Shown here piece after piece: positions 1 through 10,855 of a stretch of DNA of 64,000 bases (the first letter of the stretch is position 1; each line of letters opens with the position of its first letter). A model generated the notes under the pieces. That model was not told the DNA's origin. It saw only the letters and a list, made by a program, of their open reading frames with translations, and ran no database searches. A program made the translations under genes and the position numbers. This stretch comes from Powellomyces hirtus (lineage: Eukaryota; Chytridiomycota; Chytridiomycetes; Spizellomycetales; Powellomycetaceae): positions 124,001 to 188,000 of the forward strand of contig JAHLKG010000007.1 of assembly GCA_025526995.1 (NCBI GenBank). Direction: 5' to 3'.

Positions 1-15
1 TAACCAAACAAGGGG

Positions 16-426
16 TTGACTGGCAATGGACTGCTGAAGAGCAACGGGTGCTTGACCAGGAAGCTTGAGACGGCCATAAAACAAGCTGCCATATTGGAAT
101 TCCCAAAGAAAGACATGCCAATGGTACTGTCCACAAACACAAGCAAGGGAGGACTAGGCGGTGCATTGTACAAAGTCAAGGACAATGCACGCATCCCAAT
201 GGTGTTCTTGAGTTTCTCCCTGACCGACCCTGAAACCTGTTATTCCAACACAGAAAGAGAAGGACTAGCCATCGTCTGGGCCATTCAGAGGCTCAACTCG
301 TACCTATGGGGCAAGAATTTTACTGTTAAACATGATCAATCCCTGCTACTGCCATTACCGAGAAACAGGCAACCTCTCTGGCAGATGAGCCTGCCAGAGC
401 TCTGCCCTGGCCGACTACACTTTTAA
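16..426 (+). pseudogene. Ty3 RNase H fragment
   Basis: The translation carries the Ty3 RNase H signature: TSKGGLGGALY, then FLSFSLTDPE, YSNTEREGLAIVWAI and YLWGKNFTV. The first catalytic position, normally Asp before (A/T)SK, is Asn here (TNTSK). The later (T)DH(K)SL motif reads HDQSL. After about position 390 the frame shifts: the next stretch, ADYTFNMVQKAGKS, which matches the usual family continuation, lies in another frame. Loss of the Asp together with the frameshift argues that this is dead sequence. Confidence 0.75.
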
Positions 427-654
427 TATGGTGCAGAAAGCTGGCAAGTCTCCTTCTCACCCTACACCAGACTTTCTGTTGCATCTTCATGATGACCCAC
501 CAAAATCCAGCATGGTTGCAACTCAGACCGGAGACAGCAATTCACACAATGGGGGTGGGGTGGAGATAGTCTCATACAACAAGGAAGAGAAGGAATAATG
601 GCTTTTAACTGCAAACATCCCACTTGTGCTGAAGTTGGCCAATGACATTCCCCA

Positions 655-1948
655 ATGCCAACAATTCAATGCAGATTTTGCCCCAATCCATCGAACCTTG
701 TAGAGAGAGCACTGGATGGAACTAAGGATCAGCAGAGAAGCATCAGAAGAATAGCTCACTGCCTTATCCTGCTCAACAGAAAACTGTACTGTGTCCATCA
801 ATTCGACAAAACCGGATTCTGCACACACATCTTCAACCTACTGGTCGGACACCTAGGAAGAGACAGAACCCTCCAGAAGGTGCTGGAGTCCTGCTGGTGG
901 CCAGGATGGCACTCAGATGCCATCAAGCATGTCAAGTCCTGCGTGGAGTGCTTGGAACACAAACCTCTGCCAAAGAACCGGGTTGGACCACTAACACCAA
1001 TTATGGTGAACGATCCATGGGAGAAGATTGGCATTGATAATGTTATTGGAATGTTGAGACTTGCGTACTCAACGTTTGGTCCTTACATTAGATCCTTACT
1101 TGGATTCTCCGACTAGAACACATGACCGCCACACCAGTAACGCTAAGAGCTGAATTGGATCACGTGTGATCACATGATTGGAGAAAAAGTAGATTAGAAC
1201 GCTCGAAGCGAGACATTACCGATAAGACTTTAAGACATAAAATACATTCACATACATTACATCTCCGTGCATCTGACAACGCTACATCGTCATCTGCATC
1301 ACAGAAGAGCTCTGTAACCCCCCCTCTTACGAAGTATACTGGAGGCCACATCGAATTCGGCCAATCCTCTGCAATTCTGATAAAGTACTGGAAGTGCCGA
1401 TATCTCCATTAAATGTGGGCAAGCTATCAACAACGGCAAGATGCAACAGCTACATTGTTGTGCTAACCGGCTACATGACAAAATGGGTGGAGGTGTTTGC
1501 TGTCCCCAACATCACTGCCAACCGTGTGTCAAAACGCCTAGTTGAAGATGTGTTCTGCCAGTTTGGCATACCCGGACGCATCATTACAGATAGAGGACAG
1601 CCTTTCATCAGCGATCTACAATGCCGCATCTTGAGTCTGCTTGGTGCCCATCCAGCATTCACGTCCCCATACCACCCAAAAGCAGACAGACTGACAGAAA
1701 GGTTCAACGGCACGCTGGTAAGGAAGCTGCAAACATACAATGATAATAAATACTCACACAATGATTTGGACACCCAATTGCCATACAACTTGCTGGCTTA
1801 CCACACAGCAATGCACCAATTGACGCACAGGTCCCCTTTCTTCCCCATCTTTGGACGGGACCCACAGCTGCCAAAGAACTTATTGAAAGCAGAAAAACAC
1901 ACCAGAAGACCGCCCGGACAAACCATCAATGAATGTCCACATGCGTGA
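655..1948 (+). pseudogene. Ty3 integrase, zinc finger and DDE core, split by insertion
   Basis: 655-1043 encodes the HHCC zinc-binding region (GHLGRDRTLQ, then CVECLEHK) and the start of the core, ending in GIDNV with the first catalytic Asp. 1412-1948 continues with YIVVLTGYMTKWVE, IITDRGQPF (second Asp) and ERFNGTL (catalytic Glu). The two parts are separated by a 368 bp insertion at 1044-1411 flanked by AATGT on both sides. Removing the insertion and one AATGT copy brings the two reading frames into register, so the core was open when the insertion landed. Function is lost in the present copy. Confidence 0.8.
1044..1411 (+). repeat. Solo-LTR-like element, copy 1 (368 bp)
   Basis: The copy starts TATTGGAATGTTGAG and ends in TCTCCATTA. 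It is flanked by the 5-bp duplication AATGT (1039-1043 and 1412-1416), so the ends are defined by the target duplication. It is closely similar along its length to copies at 2379-2745, 3459-3817 (inverted) and 4106-4473. No long ORF or internal coding region is present, so a solo LTR formed by recombination is the simplest reading. The termini are not the usual TG...CA, so a short non-autonomous inverted-repeat element is an alternative. Confidence 0.75.
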
Positions 1949-3036
1949 CTACCAGACAGAAACCCAACTCCAACTGCAGAAAGCTTGGGAGCTAGCAAGA
2001 GAAAATATCAAGAACGCCCAGAGGATGCAGACAACCTGGTATGACAGAGTCTCTCATACAAAAAACTATGGGTTCTGTGTAGGTGACAAAGTCTGGCTTG
2101 CGGTACCCCAATTCACCAAGTCAGTGCAGAAGGAGAATGAGACAGTGGTGGAAAAGATGGCAGTCAAGTGGACCGGACTGCACCACATACTATCATGCAA
2201 CGGACCAACTTTCAAGCTGCTACAGACCCTTTGCCAAGCCCACATGCGCCAACTGCGGTATTGGACTGAACGGCAACTTGTTGACTCCAATGAAAACCAC
2301 TTGTTAACCCAGCAAGAGATGCTTGAGGAGGAGCTCAAGCTTGCAGAGACAGCAAACAAACTGACTTGCAAACGATTCTATTGGAATGTTGAGCCTTGCA
2401 TACTCAACGTTAGTCCTTACATTAGATCCTAACTTGGAATCTCCGGCTAGAACGCATGACCGTCATACCGGTAACGCTAAGAGCTGAATTGGATCACGTG
2501 TGATCACGTGATTGGAGAAAAAGTAGATTAGAACGCTTGACAAGTGAGACATTACCGATAAGACTTAAGACACAAAATACATTCACATACATTACATTTC
2601 TGTGCATCTGACTACTATACACCGTCATCTGCATCACAGAAGAGCTTTGTAAGCCCCCCCTTACGAAGTATACTGGAGGCCACATCGAATTCGGCCAATC
2701 CTCTGCAATTCCGATAAAGTACTGGAAGTGCTGATATCTTCAATAGATTCAGGCCCAAAGCATAGGGGGACATCACAAGAACTGACCCAACGTGGAATTG
2801 ACCCAGGCAAAGATTCAGATCACAGAATCAAAAGCAAAGATGCATATGAAGTTGAGAAGATTGTCAACCATTGTGACACTAAGCAGGGCAGAGAGTTTCC
2901 TGTGAAGTGGAAGTACTGGTCAGCAAAGCACAACACCTGGAAAAGCTGGGAGAACTTACGGTGCGCCCCCAAAGCTGTACACGCCTACAAAATAATGGTA
3001 GCACAACCCGCTTCCAGCCGCAGGGCATGCGGATAG
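1929..3036 (+). pseudogene. Ty3 integrase C-terminus and chromodomain, split by insertion
   Basis: 1929-2378 encodes the post-core part of integrase (VGDKVWLAVPQF, HHILSCNGPTFKL). 2751-3036 encodes a chromodomain: YEVEKIVNHCDTKQGREF, VKWKYWSAKHNTWKSWENL. A 367 bp insertion with GATTC duplications separates them. Unlike at copy 1, the frames on the two sides differ by one base after the insertion is removed, so an indel exists in the element itself. A chromodomain here places the element among chromoviruses, which target chromatin marks. Confidence 0.75.
2379..2745 (+). repeat. Solo-LTR-like element, copy 2 (367 bp)
   Basis: Same family and orientation as copy 1. It begins TATTGGAATGTTGAG and ends TATCTTCAATA. 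The 5-bp duplication GATTC flanks it at 2374-2378 and 2746-2750. The matching terminal heptamers TATTGGA and its near-complement TTCAATA are short inverted repeats. It sits within the same dead Ty3 copy between integrase and chromodomain. Confidence 0.75.
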
Positions 3037-3050
3037 CGGCTCCTTTTTCC

Positions 3051-3069
3051 AAAAGGGGGGAGGGGGGAA
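3051..3069 (+). other. Possible polypurine tract of the Ty3 element
   Basis: An uninterrupted run of A and G follows the chromodomain frame by a few codons. In Ty3/gypsy elements such a tract primes plus-strand DNA just upstream of the 3' LTR. A TGTAACTG sequence at 3080 could be the LTR start, but no second LTR copy is in the window to confirm it. Confidence 0.35.
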
Positions 3070-3458
3070 CGGCGCAAAATGTAACTGAGAACCAGAAAAA
3101 GCAGTTAGGAAAACGAAAGTGACACATACACAATGAACATCCATGCAGGATTCTAGAAGTCGCGCCACAATGGCTGAAGAAGAACAAAGGATATTCAAAA
3201 GGAACAGACAAAAGGTACACTGCCAGTGGCAACCGGCATACCACAAAGCAGGAGTAACAGACGTGAAAGTCCACAAACAACATGTGGCCAATAGCGGCTG
3301 AGAAGAGACTAAGAAACAGCGATAAACGGAAAAAGCCTTGCACACCAGACCATTGTGGCTGAACGAAGCAATTAAACTCCAACAAAAGAGACCAGAGGCT
3401 CAGACAATAAGCGGAGAAGCACAACTCCAGTTCCGCTCAGACAACATCTTTGTGAACA

Positions 3459-3817
3459 TACTGGAGATATCGGTGTTTTTAGTACTTTATCAGAAATGCA
3501 GAGTATTGGCCGAATTCAAGTCACACGACTTGTATGGCCTTTATATGGGGGTTACAGAGCTCTTCTGTGATGCAGATGACGGTGTAAGGTTGTCAGATGC
3601 ACGGAGATGCATGTATGGGAATGTGCATTCTATGTCTTGTTGGCAAGGTCTTGCTTGTCAAGTGAACCTATCTACTTTTTCTGCAATCACATGATCACAC
3701 GTGATCCACTTCAGCTCTTAGCGCTACCAGTATAATGGTCACGCATTCTGAGCAGGGATTCCAAATTACAATCTAATGTGGACTAATGTTGAGTTCGCCG
3801 TCCTCAACATTCCAATA
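3459..3817 (-). repeat. Solo-LTR-like element, copy 3, inverted (359 bp)
   Basis: The reverse complement matches copies 1, 2 and 4 along the whole length: TACTGGAGATATC at the left end, CTCAACATTCCAATA at the right. No perfect 5-bp duplication abuts it. TGAAC occurs near each end (3453-3457 and 3820-3824) but is offset by one to two bases from the expected edges. Confidence 0.7.
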
Positions 3818-4105
3818 GATGAACTCCGTACGTCACGCCCGTACAAAGCACATTGACATAAGGCATCATTTGATCCTTTAGCATGTCAACAAAGAGATAC
3901 ATTTGAAGTATTTACTCACCACTGCAATGGTTGTTGATTCATTTACAAAGCGCTTACTGGCCCTGGCATTCTCAAGTACCATTGCAAAAGGATGAGCATT
4001 AAGCACTACAACAATGTCATCACATCGCCAACACAAGTGTCCATGACAGTGCTCCCAAATGAGTAAAATCCCTTCACTGCAGATCAATTACTTAAACAAG
4101 GGGTG

Positions 4106-4473
4106 TATTGGAATGTTGAGGATTCCATACTCAATGTTGGTCCTTACAGTAGATCCTAACTTGGAATCCCCGCTCAAAATGCATGACCGACACACCGGTA
4201 ACACTAAGAGCTGAATTGGATCACGTGTGATCATGTGATTGAAGAAAAAGTTGGTAGTCTCACTTGACAAGCAAGATCTTGCTGATAAGACTTAAGACAT
4301 TGAATATACATTCCCACACCTACATCTCCGTACATTTCACAATGTTACATCATCATCTGCATCACAGACGAGCTCTGTAAGCCCTCTACAAAGGCAATAC
4401 AAGCAGAGTATTTGAATCTTGACCAATCCTCTGCATTTCTGATAAAGTACTGGAAACACCAATATCTCCAATA
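4106..4473 (+). repeat. Solo-LTR-like element, copy 4 (368 bp)
   Basis: Starts TATTGGAATGTTGAG and ends TATCTCCAATA, with the best terminal inverted repeat of the four (TATTGGA/TCCAATA). Flanks GGGTG and TAGCC do not match, so it lacks a visible target duplication. It may be one end of a fuller element or the product of recombination between two insertions. Confidence 0.7.
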
Positions 4474-5080
4474 TAGCCAAACTCATCCAAAAGCCACATT
4501 GGTACCCAAGGTGCGGTATAGCATATATGGTGCCTCTAACCCCTACCAACCAGGACCCTTTCACAGAAACAGACTGTGATTCTCACAGATTGTGAAATTC
4601 ATCAAGAAGCACTTCATTCCATTCTGCAAAGCTGCTCAAAAGGTTGGAGTGCATGGTGAGAGGCAGGAGGTGGGCACTGTGTCTGCTCTATCTGAAAATC
4701 AGGTTGTGATTTGTAACATAGTACACTGCAGCGGCATATTCTTAGAAGAGCCAGAAACTCCAGACAGTTTCTCAGCTTGTTTGGGTGCGGGAGAGGGTTC
4801 TACAGCATGGCCAGCACCGCTGCTCGTGTCGTGACACAGCCAGATTGACATGGACACGAGCAGCTAATAAATGAGACAAGTTCTTACTTATGTATATATA
4901 TACTCCTCTCAGGGTATGATCTAAAATTGCTGGTGGTGACAAAGCTGCCTACGTCGGTAAGGCCAAGCAATGAATTTCACCGATGCCCATACCGAAGCGC
5001 TGCGACCAGAAACATCAACGTCAAGTTGTCGGTTTGCTGAGATGAACGCGGAGTCAGACTCTGTGGTTCAAAGTCTCGTG
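4474..5080. other. No confident gene; unassigned sequence beside the repeat cluster
   Basis: An 80-codon plus-strand ORF (4592-4834) shows no family motif that I recognise and may be eroded transposon sequence. Nothing else is supported. 5081 is the stop of the velvet gene on the minus strand. Confidence 0.5.
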
Positions 5081-6428
5081 TCATCGAGACGTATGTGTTT
5101 CATCAGGGCCGGTTTGAGACCAGTCTTTGCGGATATGTATCGGAACACCCTGGCGGGCGAAGCACTTGGATAGGGATGTTGATTCTGCGCCGTTTGTATG
5201 AGCACACGAGAGATAATGAGGTATAAGGGAACTTTGCCAGTACCTGTCATTCCTGGGAACGATTTAGGAGGAGATACTTCGAAGACATCAGTGATGACAG
5301 CGGCTTTCACTTCTGCCATTGTAGCTTCGCTAGATGGAGAATTTGTACCAATGATCATGAGTTGACTGGTATGCATTCTTTGAGAAACGAGACCGCAACT
5401 TACAAATTCAAGTGGACGACCAAGAACTTCAATCGATATGATCCCTGAGGTCGGACGGAGAGATCATTGTAGACAAAGAACATGCCCTCGCGACCATCCA
5501 CGTCTCGCAGAGTTTCACAGGAGGCTACCGTTGCCCCGACCAAAGTTTGAATGCATCGAGAAGGATCCGGCAATGGCCTTGACCGAGCGAGCGCTGATGC
5601 GGACTGTACCAAGGGCTCAGGAAGCGATTGAGTACCGGACTTTGTATTTGCGGAAGGCGGTCCTGAGCGGAGACTTGGGGGAACTGATCCATTTGGCAGG
5701 ACCAGGGGAAGTGCAGCAACTGATGATTCATCGGAACACCATGGGCGAAAGCTCTTTCGTTCTACTTTCGCGGGCGCGATTGATGAGGATGGTGATGATA
5801 GCATGCGGGCCTGCGACCCCTTGGCTTTGTCGGACTCGGCTGACGCTGGCGTCAATGCAGTCTCGTGAAGTGCTCCGCTTCCGGATCGCCTAGATGGCTT
5901 GACGACCACGTTGCGTTCCTCTTCGCGATTTGCGGAAAACAACGAAGCGTGACATATCCAATGTGATGTCTCCTCGGGCCTGGCATAGGATATGGACCAT
6001 TAGTTTGAAGTATACAGACACTGGATGTGACAAGAAGATCACATACTTTGGGAGCACTTGATTGCCTTTGCGATCTTGTAATATCAATTGAATGACCGGT
6101 GGAGGGTCCCTGATGGAAGAGCCGGGATATGAGCAAGAACGTTGGTTGAACCGATAAGCAGGCAGTGGCCGAGGAAGACTCACACTAAACGCCGGTCCTT
6201 GATGTCGCTAAACCCGCACATTCGCGCTCGCTGAGGCTGCTGCCTCAGGACAATTCTAAATTGACCTCCTTCGTACTCTCCTCTGCAAACGGTGAGAATG
6301 AAAGTGGCAGAATATCAGCGGGTAGAATCACCTGCACCAGCCAACCACGTCGGGAGCCATGCCATTCCAGAAACTCGCGAACAACTCCAGCATGCTTACT
6401 CTGCGGTATTAGTTGGGTTCGACAGCAT
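5081..6428 (-). CDS. Velvet-domain regulator (VelB/VosA-like)
   Basis: Six exons (6428-6400, 6282-6184, 6109-6047, 5979-5404, 5329-5244, 5184-5081) give 318 aa. The velvet domain reads across the introns: FRIVLRQQPQRARMCGFSD, then DPPPVIQLILQ, HWICHASLFSA, VGATVASCETLRDVDG, FFVYNDLSVRPQGSYRLKF, EVSPPKSFPGMT and ESTSLSKCFARQGVPIHIR. Velvet proteins are fungal DNA-binding factors with an NF-kB-like fold, linked to development, spores and secondary metabolism. About 110 Ser/Pro-rich residues interrupt the domain before VGATVASCE, as in VelB and VosA relatives. Introns are 59-117 nt; one has a CTAAT branch site before its acceptor. The first exon (M-L-S-N-P-T-N-T) is the least certain part. VelB versus VosA is not decided. 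Confidence 0.88.
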
Positions 6429-7633
6429 GGTGGTGAAAGTATCATACGCCAGAATAGGGTCTGTGGCACCATTTAATATGCCGAGGAATGTCGCTTTGCA
6501 AAGCCGAGGTCGGTGATTGCACGCGAAGAGTTCTAATATGCGGCTGGCCCGAAAATGGCTGGGCGATAAGAGGCGACTACGAGAAGTAAGTAGTCCAGAA
6601 GGAGAGCATAGAAGGATGTCGCCTATGAAATGTGTGTAAAAAAAAAAGAATGCAACGGGAAATGGTGGGCAAGGATTTCGAACGGAGACCGGGGTTGCAA
6701 GCGGGAAGCTGGAGCCACGGAGGGCGCACGGCAGGGGAAAAGGAAGGAAAGGCTTGTTACGCCAGGGTATGTAATAAGCTGGGTATGGGCGTGTCCTACT
6801 ACTACAATCTCCTGCTGCCGTTCGTTGCTCCTGCTGGTAGTATTAACTTTTTACGTCCGTGGGTAACTAACGAGCAAACGACTGGATTGACTACAAACAA
6901 GTGGGGATGCGCATAGCCTAGGCTGGTAACTTTGAATAGTATCGATAGCTGGCCAGTAAGTGCACGCGTCGGCCTGTCCCCCGCCCCCCGTATGTATGAC
7001 GACGGGCACTCACCTGTCCCGTGGGTGTGTTGATGGGAAACTTCTCGGGGGAAAAAGGGATTATTAATTTTTCCTCTGATGCTGAAGCCTTGAAATCCAG
7101 TGGAACAAACAATTGTAATTTAAAATCCACTTGTCCGGTAACCATAACCTGCCACTGTTATCACTTTGCCTCCCACGAACTACAAGTTGTAAGAATGCGT
7201 TGTGTGGGACGGTGAGTATCATTCCCATTTATCATCGTCCAGTTAGGCCCACGCAAGGAGAGCTCCGCCAGTCCGCCCGACCGACTCATTGCGGGTGCGT
7301 TCAATTTACCCTGGGTTTGAGACAATGGCCCAGACGCGTGGATTGGCGACTCAACAATAGAATGGATGGGTTTGCGTTTCGTGCCACGTGGTCTTGCCCG
7401 TGCCTGACCCGTCATTCGCTCGCTGTATTCGACAGTCACATGACCCGTCATTCGCAGGATGTACGTTGCTTTTGGTTAGAGCTGGTTAATCCCCCCAACA
7501 AAAAGCATCACCGGCACCTCCCCCCCGCAAAGACATATGACCTCTCGGAAGTTCTGATTTGCGGTTTGGCGATGGTCCCGTATCTACTCCCATACTCTTT
7601 AGCTATTCTCCTGTGGAATAAAACGCTCCCGGC
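6429..7633. other. Intergenic region between divergent velvet and EST1-like genes
   Basis: About 1.2 kb upstream of both genes. Short ORFs here have no recognisable motif. It presumably holds both promoters, but I could not assign specific sites. Confidence 0.5.
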
Positions 7634-10604
7634 ATGACCAGAGCTCCTCAGGTCGTACGAGCACACCCTGCAACATGTTCTCATATTTGGAAGTGGGTCA
7701 AGCCAGCATAGGCAACAACGATGTCCGTCTACTTGGACCCCCCACTGACTGATTTGTAATTCATCGGACAATATGACAGCGAGGCGCTGGCTCTTGAGCG
7801 GACATTGCGTGACGCGGACCAGCAACGCCGTGCTCAAGCCCGTCGCAACAAACAGATTGTGCTCAACGATTCGGCCACCAAAAATCTTCGTCTTTGCCTC
7901 CTCAAGTGCTTGGAGGACTTGATGGTTCTCGATCCTGTATTTGCTTCGGGAAAGAACGTGGAGGAGAAAATCTGGAACCTGGTTTTCTACAACTACATAG
8001 AAGAGCTGCGAGGCGCCATCCGCAAGGTATACGCGTCGAATGGCTGGAAAAAAAACGGGGATGTCGTGGATCTAACACGAATGCAGGCTCAAGCAGACCG
8101 TGATGCTTCGCTTCATGCCGCCGCCTTGAGCGAATTACGCTCGCATTTGGACACAGCCACCAACTTTTATCAAACTTTAATGCTGACTTTGACGTCATAC
8201 TGTGAAAGTAGTCTGATAACCTGCGGTGTTGGTATGTCAAGCGGGTTCCATATCCGCCGGTCAAGGTTCTGAGTGAAGAAACCTGCTTTGTTGTTTACAG
8301 CTGTCTACAAAGAGCACAAAGAGCACAAGGATCAAGATCGGATGGATATTCACCAGGAGCAGCAGAGCAACGAAAGCGTACGCCTGGGCGTGATCCACAA
8401 ATGTTTAGTTTCTCTGGGTGATATTTGTAAGTTGCAGCTGACGCCTGGATGAGTAACCCGCGCACTTATGACATCGCCGCTCTGTGGACTAGCCCGATAT
8501 CGTGAGATCCATAATTCTGGCGATGCCAAGAAATGGCACATCTCCAGGGCATATTATAGAAAGGCAATTCAACTTGTTCCCGACAACGGTGTGTCTCTAA
8601 TGATACTCTCCTTGCCAGCCAGATCACTGAAATCATCATCGTATTACTACAGGCAAGCCGTTTTCGCAGCTAGCTATTCTTTCCAGCTACTCAAAGGCTG
8701 ATCTAGAGGTGATATACTGGTATTGCCTGAGGTATGAGAACCACAATATACATAGAGATAACCGGAACCTTTTGGAAGAAATTGACCAATCCGTGTATTC
8801 TTGATAGTTTGGTGAATGCTGTGCCCCACAGCGTCACCAGAGAAAACATTGCTGCCTTTCACTCTATTTACGCTAAAGCTGAGAAAGACAGATCAGCGTG
8901 AGTTGCTTTCTGTCTTCACTTCCGAATACGCATATACTAACTTCCGCTTAGTACACTATTGCCAGAGGCCACGACAGCGTTTTTCGCCTTCCATAGGTTG
9001 GCCTTCAATCCCAAGGAAGCCACTGCAAGGTGAGAAATCTGAAGCGGAGAATGTTTCAACCGTTTTATATGCTTAATTCTTCTTTCAGCAATGTAATGGT
9101 CCCATTTGCAAAGGTCACGGACCTCGTTGACCATGCGGCAGTTCCGACGTCGTCCAATGTGCTACCGCAATGGTTGAAAATGACCGTACCCGTCCTCATT
9201 GCCACGTATCATGATCTGGATCAATCGTTTGATCGCACAGGTTGGTGCAATTCGTGGCTTTGCATATCTTGATCATGGATTGTTGATGCATGCAAATGTG
9301 TCAGAACAAAGCAATATACGTCACGCAATACGCATCCTTGAAGTGTATGCGACGGCCATGCTATTCAGGCTTCTGACGGTTTCTCTGAATGTCGTCGTGG
9401 ATTTCTGGAGCGTGAATGAGGTGGACGTCAGCGCACTTGCCAGCGGGAACGCCTTTCCACCAATGCTAGAGCACCTCGCAACTGCATCGATAATAGCCAT
9501 ATGGCTGGAAAGCAACATGAACGTTTTTGTCTTGTTCGGCAAATATGTCAAAACCTTCAAAGAGGGGCAAGATGTTTTACAATTGGTACGGCACATCTAT
9601 ACGAAGGGCGAAGAGTTGTTTAACTAGATCGCCTCAGTTCGCCAACCAAGCTGACACGTACATATTTCCAGACACTGAGCAACCTGGCTCGCCAGCTTGC
9701 TATTTTCGCGAACGTCGTCTCGGCGTTTGCTGATATGGACGGAAGTACCGAATGTCTTCCGGAGGATGTCGAACTGTTAGGCATGACTCCTTTACGAAAC
9801 TACTACTCAAATCTCACAAGCGATTCCATGCAGTCCATGCTGAATGGTAGTATCGCACCGAACGGAGCTTTACTTGCTCGCATCGCCCGCATAGCGTCAT
9901 TTGCAAAGACACTGGCTGACGACGAACGGGTCGACATGTTTCGCTTTCATGAATCGGACGGCACCTTCGAAATCGTGGATGAAACCTCCAAGAAGAGAGG
10001 CCTGCACAAACTAATGAAAGCACTCGCAACCGAGCGATTGAGGGACCAAGTGACGACTCTCGAACAGAACATCACCAAACTGAAAGAACAGGCCCTACCC
10101 ATGGTCGTGTTTGATGCAGAATGCTACGTCCGCGCAACATCTCTCGTCAAAAAGTGGATCACTGGCGGGCGATGTATGGTCATCGTCCCCTTGGACGTTA
10201 TCGATCAACTCGATTATATGAAAAAGGGAACGGAAAAGCACAATGCGAAAGCTCGGGAGGCGATCCGGTTCCTGGAACAGCGTTTCAGGTACAAATCGCC
10301 GTTTCTGCGAGCTCAGAAGGATGATGAGGTAGCGGTTTCTTGGGACAGGCACGTTGGCCAGCTCTCGGATAATAGCGTGGTCGTCCCAAAACACATGAGG
10401 AGCATGGTGGCATGCTTGGATTGGTACCGCAACAACGTGGCGCCTGCGCCAACTGACGAAAATGACGTGACGTTTGCGCTCGTCTCGGAAGATGATATTC
10501 TGACGCAAGTGGCCAGTGCGGTTGGCATTCCGTGTCGGAGTGGAAAAGAGTGGGATGCGTTTCTCAATTCGCGGCCTGTTCCAGTACGGAGCGGCTATCG
10601 GTAG
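7634..10604 (+). CDS. EST1/SMG6-like protein with C-terminal PIN domain
   Basis: Ten exons (7634-7692, 7780-8231, 8301-8426, 8493-8588, 8653-8731, 8808-8897, 8952-9029, 9089-9240, 9305-9585, 9672-10604) give 781 aa. The EST1 14-3-3/TPR-like part shows VRLGVIHKCLVSLGDI, RYREIHNSGDAKKW, YYRKAIQLVPDNG and FSQLAILSSYSKADLEVIYW, followed by LPEDVELLGMTPLR. The C-terminus is a PIN domain: MVVFDAECYV, IVPLDVIDQLDYMKKGT, AREAIRFLEQRF and ALVSEDDILTQVAS, with candidate metal-binding Asp residues present. Family members act in nonsense-mediated mRNA decay or telomerase recruitment; a PIN domain favours an SMG6-type nuclease role. The first 59-nt exon is tentative; exons 2-10 are strong. Confidence 0.87.
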
Positions 10605-10855
10605 TGGCGCAGACGCGAGGGACAAGAGCATATTGTCTCTCATTATGATCAAATAATATATTGCTAAAGAGAAACGGCATGTACGCGTCTATCTACACAT
10701 CCTACTGTATCCGGATGGTAACTTCAATCCACTCGTTCCGCTCAAAGTCGCTTGGTCCTTTGCTCCAGAATGTGCATAGCGCGCTAATCCTGTAACGTTA
10801 ATGCACCGTACGGTAAGGGGCAGTTCATATGGGCAACGACAACATGACTATTGAT

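Larger units (their letters stand above)
1..3458 (+). mobile_element. Degenerate Ty3/gypsy chromovirus (3' half of pol)
   Basis: Fragments in the order RNase H, integrase zinc finger, integrase core, integrase C-terminus and chromodomain lie on the plus strand, which is the pol order of Ty3/gypsy chromoviruses. The left end runs off the window, so gag, protease and most of reverse transcriptase are not seen. The reading frame is broken by a shift near 390, stops near 428-600, and two ~367 bp insertions. A purine-rich tract at 3051-3069 after the chromodomain is where a polypurine tract and 3' LTR would be expected; the right boundary was not resolved and 3458 is only where the next insertion starts. 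This is an inactive relic. Confidence 0.85.

Noticed and set aside
1160..1351. 63-codon minus ORF, repeated at 2494-2685
   Set aside because: Lies inside the solo-LTR-like copies and recurs only because the repeat does; degraded in copies 3 and 4.
1052..1408. TG...CA borders for the solo-LTR-like elements
   Set aside because: TGTTGAG and TCTCCA occur just inside the ends, but the target duplications in copies 1 and 2 place the true borders at TATTGGA and (A/T)TA.
7131..7637. 168-codon plus ORF upstream of the EST1-like gene
   Set aside because: No recognisable motif, no ATG-supported start, and it overlaps the tentative EST1-like start region in another manner.
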